From assembly GCF_001021975.1 (NCBI RefSeq), contig NZ_CP009928.1, positions 744,001 through 808,000 on the forward strand: DNA of 64,000 nt, read 5' to 3'. The stretch comes from Chryseobacterium gallinarum (GTDB lineage Bacteria > Bacteroidota > Bacteroidia > Flavobacteriales > Weeksellaceae). The notes under the pieces were generated by a model, which did no database searches, was not told the DNA's origin, and saw only the letters and a list, made by a program, of their open reading frames with translations. The position numbers and the translations under genes are program-made. The stretch's first letter is position 1, and every line of letters begins with the position of its first letter. Below are positions 1 to 9,073 of this stretch, one piece after another.

Positions 1-1
1 T

Positions 2-556
2 CCGAATCCTAATGTCATGAAGTTTGTTTCAAACAAATTACTGATAGATGGTTTTGTAGAAGTGAAATCGAGGGATGCTGCGGAAGAAGTTCCTTTGGCG
101 CAAGCTATTTTCAATGAGTTTGATTTCGCAACGGAAGTTTTCATTTCCGATAACTTTGTAGCGGTTACCAGAGACAATTCCGTGGAGTGGCATCAGGTAA
201 TGATGACAGTTCGTTCTCTTATTGCTGATTACCTTCAAAACGGAGGCACAATATCCAACCTTGAGCCTCAGAAACATGAAAGTCCTGTTGAAAAAATCAT
301 TAACAGAGATTATACTGAGGATGAACAGAAAATTTCCGATATTTTAAATGAATACGTAGCTCCTGCAGTAGAAAATGACGGAGGAAAGATTTCCTTAATG
401 GAATATGATGAAGCGAGCAAAACTGCGAAAATGCTTTTACAGGGAGCCTGTTCAGGATGCCCGAGCTCTACAGCGACTCTGAAAAACGGAATTGAGAATA
501 TTTTAAAACAATTCGTTCCGGATTTAGTAGAAAGAGTTGAGGCAGTCAACGGATAA
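2..556 (+). CDS. NifU-like Fe-S scaffold/carrier protein, 5' end outside window
   Basis: Probable iron-sulfur cluster scaffold or carrier of the Nfu type. The C-terminal NifU-like domain carries the CxxC motif GACSGCPSS about 30 residues from the end, which in this family bridges an Fe-S cluster between subunits. The N-terminal half resembles the Nfu N domain. The first in-frame ATG is at 17, but the frame is open to the window edge and reads PNPNV just before that Met. The family usually starts a few residues further upstream with such a PNPN segment, so the true start probably lies outside the window. A flavin reductase follows 9 bases downstream, probably in the same transcript. Family assignment is secure; the exact client proteins cannot be told. 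Confidence 0.9.
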   Translation, partial: PNPNVMKFVSNKLLIDGFVEVKSRDAAEEVPLAQAIFNEFDFATEVFISDNFVAVTRDNSVEWHQVMMTVRSLIADYLQNGGTISNLEPQKHESPVEKIINRDYTEDEQKISDILNEYVAPAVENDGGKISLMEYDEASKTAKMLLQGACSGCPSSTATLKNGIENILKQFVPDLVERVEAVNG

Positions 557-565
557 TACATTTTT

Positions 566-1093
566 ATGAATTCTCCCGGAAAGATCCTGGTTATCATTGG
601 AAGTGCAACAAAGAATTCCAGCAATCAGAAGCTTATGGAGCAGGTGTTGGAAAAAAATCCGGGTATTCATTTCCAGATGTATGATGACCTGTCTGCTTTT
701 CCGCATTTTGATACTTCATGCACTGATGTCAATATCCCCAAAGAGATAGTGAAAATCAGAGAGGATATCCAACATTCAGCGGGAGTCATATTTTCTACAC
801 CGGAATATATTTTCAGTATTCCGAGCAGATTAAAGAATGTATTGGAGTGGTGTGTTTCCACAAATGTCTTTACAGATAAACCTGTTGCATGTATTACGGG
901 TTCGGCCAGTGGAGAGAAGGGGCATGAAGAGTTATTATTGCTTTTAACAACGTTGGGAGCAAAAATAAATGACAAACATCAGCTTTTGATAAAAGGGATA
1001 AAAGGTAAAATAAAGCCTGATGGCTCAGTTGAAAACAATACCTTTGCTAAAGTACTGCAATTGGTAACGGATTTTTCAGAATCCGTTTCATAA
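566..1093 (+). CDS. NAD(P)H-dependent FMN reductase family flavoprotein
   Basis: A 175-residue flavodoxin-fold protein of the NADPH-dependent FMN reductase family. An FMN phosphate-binding loop is seen at residues 12-20 (GSATKNSSN), and the family signature PEYIFSIPSRLKN is at 79-91, which positions the flavin ring. No signal peptide, so cytoplasmic. It lies 9 bases after the NifU-like gene and is followed 15 bases later by ferrochelatase in the same direction, suggesting a small operon joining Fe-S, flavin and haem functions. The in vivo electron acceptor is unknown: quinone, azo or chromate reduction are all possible in this family. Confidence 0.88.
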   Translation: MNSPGKILVIIGSATKNSSNQKLMEQVLEKNPGIHFQMYDDLSAFPHFDTSCTDVNIPKEIVKIREDIQHSAGVIFSTPEYIFSIPSRLKNVLEWCVSTNVFTDKPVACITGSASGEKGHEELLLLLTTLGAKINDKHQLLIKGIKGKIKPDGSVENNTFAKVLQLVTDFSESVS

Positions 1094-1108
1094 TTAAAAA
1101 TAAAAATA

Positions 1109-2137
1109 TTGAATAAAAAAGGAATTTTACTGGTCAATCTTGGCTCTCCAAGATCCACGGCTGTAAATGATGTAAAAGAATATCTTGACGAATTTTTAAT
1201 GGACGAAAGGGTAATTGATTACCGTTGGATTTTCCGTGCACTTCTGGTTCGGGGAATTATCTTAAAAACAAGACCTGCCCAATCTGCCGAAGCCTATAAA
1301 ACGGTATGGACGGAAGAAGGCTCTCCCTTAATTGTCATTACTGAAAAAATTCAGAAAAAGCTTCAAAAACTGGTGGATGTCCCTGTAGAAATAGGGATGA
1401 GATATGCTGAACCAAGTATTGAAACCGGTATTCAGAAACTGGTAGATCAGGGAGTTTCCGAAATCGTTCTTTTTCCATTGTATCCTCAATATGCCATGAG
1501 TACAACGGAAACCGTTATTGAAAAAGCAGAAGAAGTAAGGAAAAAGAAATTTCCACAGGTTAAGATCAATTATATTCAGCCTTTTTACAACAGGGATATT
1601 TATATCAATTGTCTGGCAGAAAGTATTAAGGAAAAGCTTCCGGAAAATTTTGATGCGCTGCAGTTTTCTTATCATGGGGTTCCGGAGAGACATATTTATA
1701 AAACAGATCCTACCAAAACCTGTAATCTTAACGATTGCTGTTCCAGAGATGAGAATCCAAGTCATCAGTTTTGCTACCGTCACCAATGTTATAAAACAAC
1801 ACAACTTGTCATTGAAAAACTGAATTTACCTAAAGAAAAAACCATCGTTTCTTTCCAGTCAAGATTAGGAAAAGATAAGTGGATTGAACCTTATACAGAT
1901 GAAACACTGGAAACAATTGGTAAAAAAGGAATAAAAAACCTGGCCATAGTCTGCCCGGCATTTGTTTCAGACTGCCTGGAAACACTGGAGGAAATCTCTG
2001 TAGAAGGTAAAGAACAGTTCCTGCACGGTGGCGGTGAGAATTTCCATTACATTCCCTGTCTGAATGATGAAGACCGATGGATTGAAGTGGTAAAAACACT
2101 TTGCGAAGAAAAACTAAACGACTTTTACCTGGTGTAA
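1109..2137 (+). CDS. hemH: Ferrochelatase
   Basis: Inserts Fe(2+) into protoporphyrin IX, the last step of protohaem synthesis. The 342-residue length is normal. Conserved blocks: NLGSP near the N-terminus, SYHGVPERH at 187-195 holding the catalytic/metal-binding His189, SFQSRLGKDKWIEPYT at 248-263, and SDCLETLEE at 287-295 with the acidic metal-binding site. An insert at about 203-229 is unusually rich in Cys (205, 210, 211, 222, 227). The only reasonable start is TTG at 1109, because an in-frame stop (the stop of the preceding gene) sits at 1091-1093 and no ATG lies between. A strong hairpin terminator follows. Confidence 0.97.
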   Translation: MNKKGILLVNLGSPRSTAVNDVKEYLDEFLMDERVIDYRWIFRALLVRGIILKTRPAQSAEAYKTVWTEEGSPLIVITEKIQKKLQKLVDVPVEIGMRYAEPSIETGIQKLVDQGVSEIVLFPLYPQYAMSTTETVIEKAEEVRKKKFPQVKINYIQPFYNRDIYINCLAESIKEKLPENFDALQFSYHGVPERHIYKTDPTKTCNLNDCCSRDENPSHQFCYRHQCYKTTQLVIEKLNLPKEKTIVSFQSRLGKDKWIEPYTDETLETIGKKGIKNLAIVCPAFVSDCLETLEEISVEGKEQFLHGGGENFHYIPCLNDEDRWIEVVKTLCEEKLNDFYLV

Positions 2138-2158
2138 ACCATCCCATATAAAAATAAA

Positions 2159-2193
2159 AAAGGCCACAAATACTACAGTATCGTGTGGCCTTT
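2159..2193. terminator. Bidirectional terminator between hemH and the M4 protease gene
   Basis: A 10-bp perfect stem: AAAGGCCACA at 2159-2168 pairs with TGTGGCCTTT at 2184-2193. A-rich sequence precedes it and T-rich sequence follows, so it can work for both convergent genes. Confidence 0.85.
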
Positions 2194-2213
2194 CTATTAG
2201 AGAATACAGTAAT

Positions 2214-4169
2214 TTACTTTTTGATTAAGTTTCCTGCTTTCTGTCCATTTACCATTACAACATATACTCCAGGAAGAATATTTGATGGAAGTTGTATTTC
2301 CAGTTTATTAATTCCGTCAGCAATATTGACTTTTTCAGAAACCTCTCTTTTTCCCGTTAACCCGATTAATTCCACAGTTCCTTTTCCGGATTTCCCTTCA
2401 AATGCTACTGTAAATCTATCCGTTGCCGGGTTTGGACTGATAGTATAAAGCGGAGCATCTGCTGCAATTGCAGTTTTTCCTGCCGGTGAAGTACCTCCAC
2501 CAACACCTACCGCATTCCAGGCGTTTGTAACCTGAGTCACTTCATTACTTCCTGCTCCATACAGATCTGCTGCTGCCTGAAGAGAATAAGTTCTTGTATT
2601 GGCGTAAGTAGAAGAAGAAGTAAGATAAGTAGTCAGGGTTCTATAAGCAATAGCTGCTGCTTTGTCGAGCCCGATTCCCGACACATTATAGGCAAAGCCT
2701 TTATCGTTGGTACCTGATCCTCCTGTTACCAGAAGGTAATACCAGAAGTTAAGCACTCCGGAATTGGTATGAACACCACAATAATCGTTAGTTTGACTTG
2801 GAAAGGAACAACCAGAAGTGGTTGCTGTTTTCCAATAGGTTCCCATATAGGTATCAGGCTGTCTGTAAGCATTAGGATTAGACATATCCCGGATCACGTA
2901 ATTGAAGTCTTCTCCTATTGTCCAGCTTGCTTTGGCAGGTCTTGCCCAGCGTTCAATAGTGTTTCCAAAAATATCAGAAAAACCTTCATTTAACGCTCCT
3001 GATTCTCTCTGATAAGCAAGATTGGCCGTTTTGGAAGTCATCCCATGAGTAATTTCATGCCCACAAACATCAATAGCTGTTAACGGTTTACCACCATTGG
3101 TTGTAGAACTTCCGTCACCATACAACATTCTTGATCCATCCCAATAGGCATTGAATAAATTGGTTGAATAATGAACATATGACTTGATGGCAAAATTATT
3201 ATTATCAATACTCTTTCTGCCATATTTTGTATAGTAATAATCCAATGTCATTTCAGCACCCCAATGGGCATCGGTAGCATATTCGTCTTTATTGGTATTT
3301 ATATTGTTCCAATTATTGTCTGCATCTGTGAAATCTACTGCATTTGCAAAATTGGTCCCTTTCTTCATATTATAAGTTTCGACTGCTGTTCCGCCGTTTC
3401 TTCCGGTTTCTCTTAACCTGTAACTTCCGTTATATGAATCTGTTATAATACTTCTGCTGCCGCTATACACTGTTGTTGCTGTTCCCGGTGTATTTACTTC
3501 ATGAATAATAGCGTCTGTTCCCAATACTTTCCCATTTTTAGCATCTACAAAAACGTATTGTCTGCTTAATGGTTTTTCTGCATAGATGTCAAATTTATAA
3601 GCCAGCTTTAAATCGGCCATATTCTCATCTGAAGGATCTGAATAATATACTAATTCTCCTTTGGGAGCAAAAGTAGCATCAGAGTTGCCTGCTTCTCTTT
3701 TAATAAAATCTTCTTCCGTTTTATTTTGCCATTTATAAGCTTCTGCTCCTACAAATGATAAGGCATTTTGTAATGCTATATCTTCAGAAATATTGGCTGC
3801 TTTCTCTACAGCTTTAGGAGTATTGAGGATCCATTTACCCGATTGTCCTACGATTTTCCCTCCTTTCGTCTGTACCGCCATCATTCCATATTCTACAGGA
3901 ATGCCGTTAACAGTTTGCTGAAATCGATGCGTCTCAAAGCCTAATTTATCTTTTTCTGTCCCCAATTTACGGGCTTGCCCGGGAGAAAGTCTCTGAGAAC
4001 CCTCATCAAATAAAACCGGACTTCCCTGAAAAACAGGACCGTTTTTATCGAATCTCATAAAATCTGAATGTAATCCGCTTTTACCCGGAATCAGTTTGGA
4101 TGGTCTGTCTTGCCCAAAGACAAAAGAGCTGACAGCAATACCAGCTAGTAAAATAAATTTTGTTTTCAT
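2214..4169 (-). CDS. Secreted M4-family (thermolysin-like) metalloprotease with T9SS sorting domain
   Basis: Zinc endopeptidase predicted to be exported by Sec and then by the type IX system. The zinc-binding HEITH is near residue 369 and the third ligand Glu is in NEGFSDIFGN about 25 residues later, as in thermolysin. The N-terminal third matches the FTP/propeptide region that inhibits and folds such enzymes. The last ~75 residues form a T9SS type A sorting domain (begins YTISPNPATDRF, ends NLIKK). I chose ATG at 4169 rather than an upstream in-frame ATG at 4223, because the protein then begins MKTKFILLAGIAVSSFVFG, a good signal peptide. Monocistronic; convergent with hemH. Confidence 0.95.
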   Translation of the reverse strand: MKTKFILLAGIAVSSFVFGQDRPSKLIPGKSGLHSDFMRFDKNGPVFQGSPVLFDEGSQRLSPGQARKLGTEKDKLGFETHRFQQTVNGIPVEYGMMAVQTKGGKIVGQSGKWILNTPKAVEKAANISEDIALQNALSFVGAEAYKWQNKTEEDFIKREAGNSDATFAPKGELVYYSDPSDENMADLKLAYKFDIYAEKPLSRQYVFVDAKNGKVLGTDAIIHEVNTPGTATTVYSGSRSIITDSYNGSYRLRETGRNGGTAVETYNMKKGTNFANAVDFTDADNNWNNINTNKDEYATDAHWGAEMTLDYYYTKYGRKSIDNNNFAIKSYVHYSTNLFNAYWDGSRMLYGDGSSTTNGGKPLTAIDVCGHEITHGMTSKTANLAYQRESGALNEGFSDIFGNTIERWARPAKASWTIGEDFNYVIRDMSNPNAYRQPDTYMGTYWKTATTSGCSFPSQTNDYCGVHTNSGVLNFWYYLLVTGGSGTNDKGFAYNVSGIGLDKAAAIAYRTLTTYLTSSSTYANTRTYSLQAAADLYGAGSNEVTQVTNAWNAVGVGGGTSPAGKTAIAADAPLYTISPNPATDRFTVAFEGKSGKGTVELIGLTGKREVSEKVNIADGINKLEIQLPSNILPGVYVVMVNGQKAGNLIKK

Positions 4170-4450
4170 AAAATACCTGTTAATTATTATAACGAATTTA
4201 TAAATTTTCCACAATGAAAACACTTAAATTTTAAATAAAAATAAACACATAGCTTAAATTATTAAACAAAACACAATGATGATTTTAAAAAGAAATAAAA
4301 TAATTAAATAAAATTTTATTTATAAAAATAATTTCAATTAATAAAATCAACTTTAATCAGCACTTTGTGAATTATTTTTTTTCGTTATGTAATGCATTAC
4401 ATTTATAAACCTAAAATAGATGTCTTAACAATCATTTTATCAGTATTCAT

Positions 4451-4483
4451 AAAAAAACAGACCATCTTTTAAGACAATCTGTT
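4451..4483 (-). terminator. Terminator of the T9SS plug protein gene
   Basis: Read on the minus strand, AACAGA and TCTGTT arms (plus positions 4478-4483 and 4456-4461) are followed by a run of seven T (plus A-run 4451-4457). The rest of the 342-base gap 4170-4511 is extremely A/T-rich. I see no gene in it; it must hold the M4 protease promoter but no clear TAnnTTTG box was found. Confidence 0.65.
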
Positions 4484-4511
4484 CACTTATTTTTATATTT
4501 TAAATTATAAT

Positions 4512-5726
4512 TTATTTTCTAACAGGTGTTCTGAATTCTCCGTAGCCAATCAGTCCATCATAATTCCTTCCAAACGGAGCATAATATAAAAAGGCCTGGT
4601 ATAAATTTTCCGTTTGCCAGAAGTTACCGTTTATCTCACCAAAATTAATAGGCCCGTCAGCTTCCTTCGTAGCGAGAATATAGTTATAAAAACCTTGTTT
4701 CAGAAAGATTCTGGCTACATACTGCTTATTGGCTGCATCATACTGCATCTGGTTTTCTTTACCCGGTTTAAAATCATTAAATCCTCCCAGAATATAAATT
4801 TCTTTATCCACGGGTTCCGAATCAAGATAAAAATGTACCCATGAATAATCTGCTTCACGCTCAGCATCACGCTCTCTTCCTAAGTCATTCCTCCTGTAAT
4901 ACCACGCCCCGTTAACGTCAGGCTGATACTGGTAATTCAGCGGAAAAGCCCATACCGGATGCAAATATGTCTGGTTAACTCCATCTTTTATTTCTGTTGA
5001 GCGAACCATATCTGCTGCCATATTCATATTCTTATTATCGAAATAATAAAATTCATTATCTCCCGGGAAAGTAAGGTTCATTTGCTGAAAAAGCAGCTGA
5101 TTCCCCAAAACAGAGCTCGGCTTCTGATTAAAAATAACCATATTCGGATTATTATTCTGCATCAGGTTTAAGCTGACAGAATTAACATTAGAGGAAAGAT
5201 CTCCTCCGGCTGAAACAGCTTTTACTTCTACTCTTTGGTTAAGATTAGGCTTTTTGGCATCGGAAATCCTTGAAACATTCAAAGCCATAGAAGCCCCATT
5301 TTCCACCATATAGAATCTTCTTTTAAAAAGAGGCTTATCTGCTGAGTCTTTATACACAATGAGTTCAAAATTTCCTGAAATTTTCGGCTGTATTTTATCA
5401 TTGGGAAAAACCAGCTTGTAATGGGTATAAGCCTGCAGTGTGTTAAATGAATATTGAAATTTATCAAGGAGTCCGTTCATACTTCCATTGGCAAATTCAG
5501 TAAAAAACAGATTATCATCATTCCAGTTCCTGTCATAGTGTTTAATAGTGTACCGGTAAATCTCACTGCCATTAGTAAGATCATCAAAGCTTAAAACCAG
5601 TTGTTCACCGAACTTGATAACAGGAGTTTCATCGTTCGTCTGTGGATTAAACAGCTGGATGCTCTGGATATTTTGTCCAAAAACCATCCCACCAAAAGAA
5701 AGTAAAAGTATTCGCAAAGTTTTCAT
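4512..5726 (-). CDS. Type IX secretion system plug protein (DUF5103 family)
   Basis: A 404-residue protein with N-terminal signal MKTLRILLLSFGGMVFG and the domain order of the DUF5103/T9SS plug family: an N-terminal beta-sandwich (from IQLFNPQTNDETPVIKFG), then a C-terminal half with an E-set-like part (YILGGFNDFKPGKENQM, about 295-311). In the family, the periplasmic Plug closes the SprA outer-membrane translocon when no substrate is moving; that role is known from Flavobacterium, not shown here. It fits the window, which encodes four T9SS-sorted proteins. Divergent from the MBL hydrolase gene, with 70 bases between the two starts. Confidence 0.85.
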   Translation of the reverse strand: MKTLRILLLSFGGMVFGQNIQSIQLFNPQTNDETPVIKFGEQLVLSFDDLTNGSEIYRYTIKHYDRNWNDDNLFFTEFANGSMNGLLDKFQYSFNTLQAYTHYKLVFPNDKIQPKISGNFELIVYKDSADKPLFKRRFYMVENGASMALNVSRISDAKKPNLNQRVEVKAVSAGGDLSSNVNSVSLNLMQNNNPNMVIFNQKPSSVLGNQLLFQQMNLTFPGDNEFYYFDNKNMNMAADMVRSTEIKDGVNQTYLHPVWAFPLNYQYQPDVNGAWYYRRNDLGRERDAEREADYSWVHFYLDSEPVDKEIYILGGFNDFKPGKENQMQYDAANKQYVARIFLKQGFYNYILATKEADGPINFGEINGNFWQTENLYQAFLYYAPFGRNYDGLIGYGEFRTPVRK

Positions 5727-5796
5727 TATGACGAAGATAACGAAAAATCAGCATTTTCTCAATAATATCGTATTTTTGAATAAAAAATATTCGGAT

Positions 5797-6435
5797 ATGC
5801 TTCAGATTCAAGGCTTCGTATTTAACTTTGCGAGCGAAAACACCTATATTATTTACAACGAAAACAAAAATGCCTGGTTGATTGATCCGGGTAATATGAA
5901 TGCACAGGAAACCCAGGCCATTAGTAACTTTATTACAGAAAATGGTCTGAAAATTCAGAAAATCCTTCTCACTCATGCTCATATTGACCATGTCTTCGGA
6001 CTTCAATGGGCTTTTGACACATTCAAAGTCCCTGTAAATATGCATCAGGAAGATCAGGAAGTCCTGGATATGCTGCAGGCCAGCGGAATAAGGTTCGGGA
6101 TGAATATAAATCCTGTAAAAGTAGATATTGAATATGTAAAAGAAGGAGATGAACTCGATCTGGATGGAGAAAAATTTAAAATCTATCATGTTCCGGGACA
6201 CTCACCCGGAAGTGTAGTGTATCATCATGAAAACCAGAAATTCATGATTTCCGGAGATGTTCTTTTTGAAGGAAGTATTGGCCGTACAGATCTGTACAAA
6301 GGAAATTATGAACAGCTGATAGAAGGCATAAAAACAAAACTTTTCATATTGGATGGAGATACGCAGGTATTTTCCGGCCATGGGAATCCTACAACCATTG
6401 GTTTTGAAAAACAGTATAATCCGTTTTTTAAATAA
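5797..6435 (+). CDS. MBL-fold metallo-hydrolase (glyoxalase II-like)
   Basis: A 212-residue metallo-beta-lactamase-fold protein with the full metal site: THAHIDH near residue 59, a further His in HVPGHSPGS near 133, the bridging Asp in SGDVLFEGSIGR near 153, and a final His in FSGHGNPTT near 194. This compact form is usually annotated as hydroxyacylglutathione hydrolase-like; the real substrate is unknown. The open frame extends back to 5614, but those codons overlap the divergent plug gene and encode no recognisable domain. ATG at 5797 gives the usual family N-terminus MLQIQGFVFN. Confidence 0.88.
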   Translation: MLQIQGFVFNFASENTYIIYNENKNAWLIDPGNMNAQETQAISNFITENGLKIQKILLTHAHIDHVFGLQWAFDTFKVPVNMHQEDQEVLDMLQASGIRFGMNINPVKVDIEYVKEGDELDLDGEKFKIYHVPGHSPGSVVYHHENQKFMISGDVLFEGSIGRTDLYKGNYEQLIEGIKTKLFILDGDTQVFSGHGNPTTIGFEKQYNPFFK

Positions 6436-6469
6436 AAGAGAGTTTGATGTACTGTAATTTTTATTGTTC

Positions 6470-6545
6470 ATAGATTGTAAAGATTTCACAGATTTCAAGC
6501 GAAAGATTATGCTCACGCAGATTTAGCAGATAACGCAGATTTTAT
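6470..6545. repeat. Dispersed intergenic repeat of the (c)acagatt type
   Basis: The gap after the MBL gene contains degenerate repeats of the words ttcacagatt, cacgcagatt and aacgcagatt. The same vocabulary (atctgtg / cacagat) recurs at 19786-19827 and, more weakly, at 22350-22366. Likely intergenic repeat remnants with no visible coding. Confidence 0.4.
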
Positions 6546-6561
6546 AAGAAAAACATAAAAA

Positions 6562-6590
6562 GAAACCGCCAGGAAAATTCCGGCGGTTTC
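6562..6590 (-). terminator. Terminator of the TonB receptor gene
   Basis: GAAACCGCC at 6562-6570 pairs with GGCGGTTTC at 6582-6590. On the minus strand the stem is followed by TTTTTATG..TTTTT. It lies 22 bases past the receptor stop codon. Confidence 0.8.
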
Positions 6591-6612
6591 ATTGTTATAA
6601 AGAAATAGAGTT

Positions 6613-9051
6613 TTAAAAATCTAAAGTAATAGAAGCTCTTGCAGCCGCTCCCATAATAGGCCTTGCCATTCTTATGTTGCTTCCGCCCATGGTTTGAGAT
6701 CTTGGATCCCCTTCTGTAATCCCAATGGTATTGAAAATATTGGTTCCATCAACTGCAAAACGTATTTTTCCCAATTGGTAAGACATCCCCGCCCCGAATT
6801 CTGTAAAGGACGGCAGAATATTATCTTCCGTATTTCCTTCGTTCTGGAATCGTTTCCCATAATAATTCATACTTACATATGCCCTCCATTCTTTAGTGAT
6901 ATTCACTGCCGGAGAAATATTAAAATAAAATTTAGGCATTCTTCTTACCGTATTTCCATCATAATCAAATGTGGAGCCATCCGGATTCCTTCCCCTGAAG
7001 TCTTTATATTTTGGATTCTGAATGGTTCCATTGAAAGTGACTTCAAGAATGTTATTGAATAATCTGGTATACCCTTCAATCTCTACCCCAAGGTTGGTAG
7101 TATTGGCAAATTTGTTTTCTGAAGTTCCGTCAGAGAATACATCTGTAAATGAAAGATTTTTAAGAGTGGAATAAAAAGGAATCACCGCAATATCAAAGGT
7201 GCGGGAATAATATTTATATCCTATCTCCAGCTGATTGGTCTGCACCGGTTTAATCTGGCTCAGATCTGACATATTATTATAATAAGCTTCCTCATTCGGC
7301 GATCTGAAACCATGGGAAAAACGGGCATACAATGCATTTTCCCTGTTGATTTTATAATTGGAAGCCAATGTATAAGAAACTTTATTCACATCATAATACC
7401 AGTATGTATACCTGTTTCCCAGAACAGCCATATTATCATCTGCCGTAGTAGTTGCAAAGCTATGGGTACCATCAACTGTAAGACCCGAATTATTAAGATT
7501 AGCGGTGGTGGTATTTACACCATATCCTTTATAATAATCCCTGCTATAGCGCATACCTCCGTTAACACTCCAGTCATCCGTAATAGTATAGTCCACATTT
7601 ACATACAAATCGTTCAGGCTTCCCTGAATCTGGGAATCTCTGATCAGAAAAGACATATCCGTAACTCCATTATACGTTTTAGAATAGCCGGTATCAGAAG
7701 GATTAAGTGAAGTATCAACTAAATTCAACAGCTGCGGGCGGTCCGTAGCCGTTGTTAGGATATTGCTCCAGTTCCAGTATTGATGAGACTTCCAGTTTGA
7801 TTTATAGAAACCTGCGGTTACGTTCCCTTTATCAAATTTATAATTGAATTGTAAATCATTGACAAAGTTATTCATCTGCTTATCTATAGCCCAGAAACCT
7901 AATTTCTGAACATAGGCAGGGTCTACAACTGTTCCATTGCTAACCAATGAATACTGATAATTGGTCATTCCCATCCCTTTGGCAAATTCAGCAGCTGTTT
8001 TGGGTGCGCCGGCCGGGAAAATTCCCGTATAGTTCATATCAATATTGGTATATCGTGTTTTGTTTACAACGGTGAAATTATTACCCAGGTCATATTTGAA
8101 TTCTGCTCCCAGAACATCCATTTTGGGATGAATTCCATTTTCAAGATCCCGGCTGAAGAAACCTCCTCCTGCCTGTGGAATAGTAAGCTGACCGATTGCC
8201 CTGTAGCTGTAGGTACCGTAATTGGCATCAAATCCCGGGAATTCTTTCAGCTTATCCCCGTCCTGCAGGAGAGGAACAGGCAGGTAAAATGTATTCCTGT
8301 CATCCAGCTTTTTATAATAAACCTTTGCATATCCTTTATCAAAAACATATTTCAGGTTCATTCTGATCTGTCCTCCATTATTGGCTCTAAAACCTGTTTT
8401 TCTGATTCCGCTATCGGTTCTGAAGAAACCTCCAACATTGAAAAACAGTTTATCTTTCATCAGCGCTCCTCCAAGATTAAGATCTGTTCGCATGAGCCCA
8501 TAGGTACCGGTCTCAAGCTTGGCAGTTCCTTTAAAATCGTTGGTCCCTTCTTTCGAAATAAAATTGATAAGCCCTCCCGGAGAATTGGTTGCATAGATGG
8601 AACCTGAGCCTCCCCGTAATGCTTCAAGGCGGCTTACCGTATTATCCACTCGAAAAAAATTGTCTGCATTGGCAAACTGAAGCGCTCCGTCTTCGAAAAC
8701 CGGAAGACCATCCTCCTGTACCTGTACAAATTCATAAGCTCCGGCTGAAGGAATTCCCCTGGCAAAAAGGTTGTTTCCTACTTCACCTCCTGAAGTTTCC
8801 ACAGCAAATCCCGGAACCCTCTGCAGCAATGCGGCGGCACTGATTGGATTTTGTTTTTGGATTTCCTTAGCATTAAAGGTTGAAATAGCAGTACTGGATT
8901 CTATTTTTTTCTTTGGATTAGAGTTTCCCGTAATCACAATCTGATCGATAGATGAAACCTTCACAGAATCCTGTGGCGTTTCCTGGGCATAAGCGTTATT
9001 GAAATACAATGTAGCTGTAGCGGCAATTAAAAAGATTGATTTTTTTTTCAT
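6613..9051 (-). CDS. TonB-dependent outer-membrane receptor, probably for trehalose or a related sugar
   Basis: An 812-residue TonB-dependent receptor. Signal peptide MKKKSIFLIAATATLYFNNAYA; TonB-box-like segment DQIVITGN near 36-43; plug domain about 45-165 with the conserved VSRLEALRGGSGSIYATNSPGG (plug end); then a 22-strand-type barrel ending in ASITLDF with terminal Phe. No SusC-type CarboxypepD_reg repeat at the N-terminus and no SusD partner. It starts 22 bases after the trehalase gene and is last in an MFS-trehalase-receptor operon, so uptake of the trehalase substrate is the best guess. Siderophore or other small-molecule uptake cannot be excluded from sequence alone. Confidence 0.9.
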   Translation of the reverse strand: MKKKSIFLIAATATLYFNNAYAQETPQDSVKVSSIDQIVITGNSNPKKKIESSTAISTFNAKEIQKQNPISAAALLQRVPGFAVETSGGEVGNNLFARGIPSAGAYEFVQVQEDGLPVFEDGALQFANADNFFRVDNTVSRLEALRGGSGSIYATNSPGGLINFISKEGTNDFKGTAKLETGTYGLMRTDLNLGGALMKDKLFFNVGGFFRTDSGIRKTGFRANNGGQIRMNLKYVFDKGYAKVYYKKLDDRNTFYLPVPLLQDGDKLKEFPGFDANYGTYSYRAIGQLTIPQAGGGFFSRDLENGIHPKMDVLGAEFKYDLGNNFTVVNKTRYTNIDMNYTGIFPAGAPKTAAEFAKGMGMTNYQYSLVSNGTVVDPAYVQKLGFWAIDKQMNNFVNDLQFNYKFDKGNVTAGFYKSNWKSHQYWNWSNILTTATDRPQLLNLVDTSLNPSDTGYSKTYNGVTDMSFLIRDSQIQGSLNDLYVNVDYTITDDWSVNGGMRYSRDYYKGYGVNTTTANLNNSGLTVDGTHSFATTTADDNMAVLGNRYTYWYYDVNKVSYTLASNYKINRENALYARFSHGFRSPNEEAYYNNMSDLSQIKPVQTNQLEIGYKYYSRTFDIAVIPFYSTLKNLSFTDVFSDGTSENKFANTTNLGVEIEGYTRLFNNILEVTFNGTIQNPKYKDFRGRNPDGSTFDYDGNTVRRMPKFYFNISPAVNITKEWRAYVSMNYYGKRFQNEGNTEDNILPSFTEFGAGMSYQLGKIRFAVDGTNIFNTIGITEGDPRSQTMGGSNIRMARPIMGAAARASITLDF

Positions 9052-9073
9052 AGCCCTATTTTTTTGTTAGTTT

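Noticed and set aside
6694..8843. Several open frames antisense to the TonB receptor
   Set aside because: All are shadows of the 812-codon receptor gene, without family similarity or start signals.
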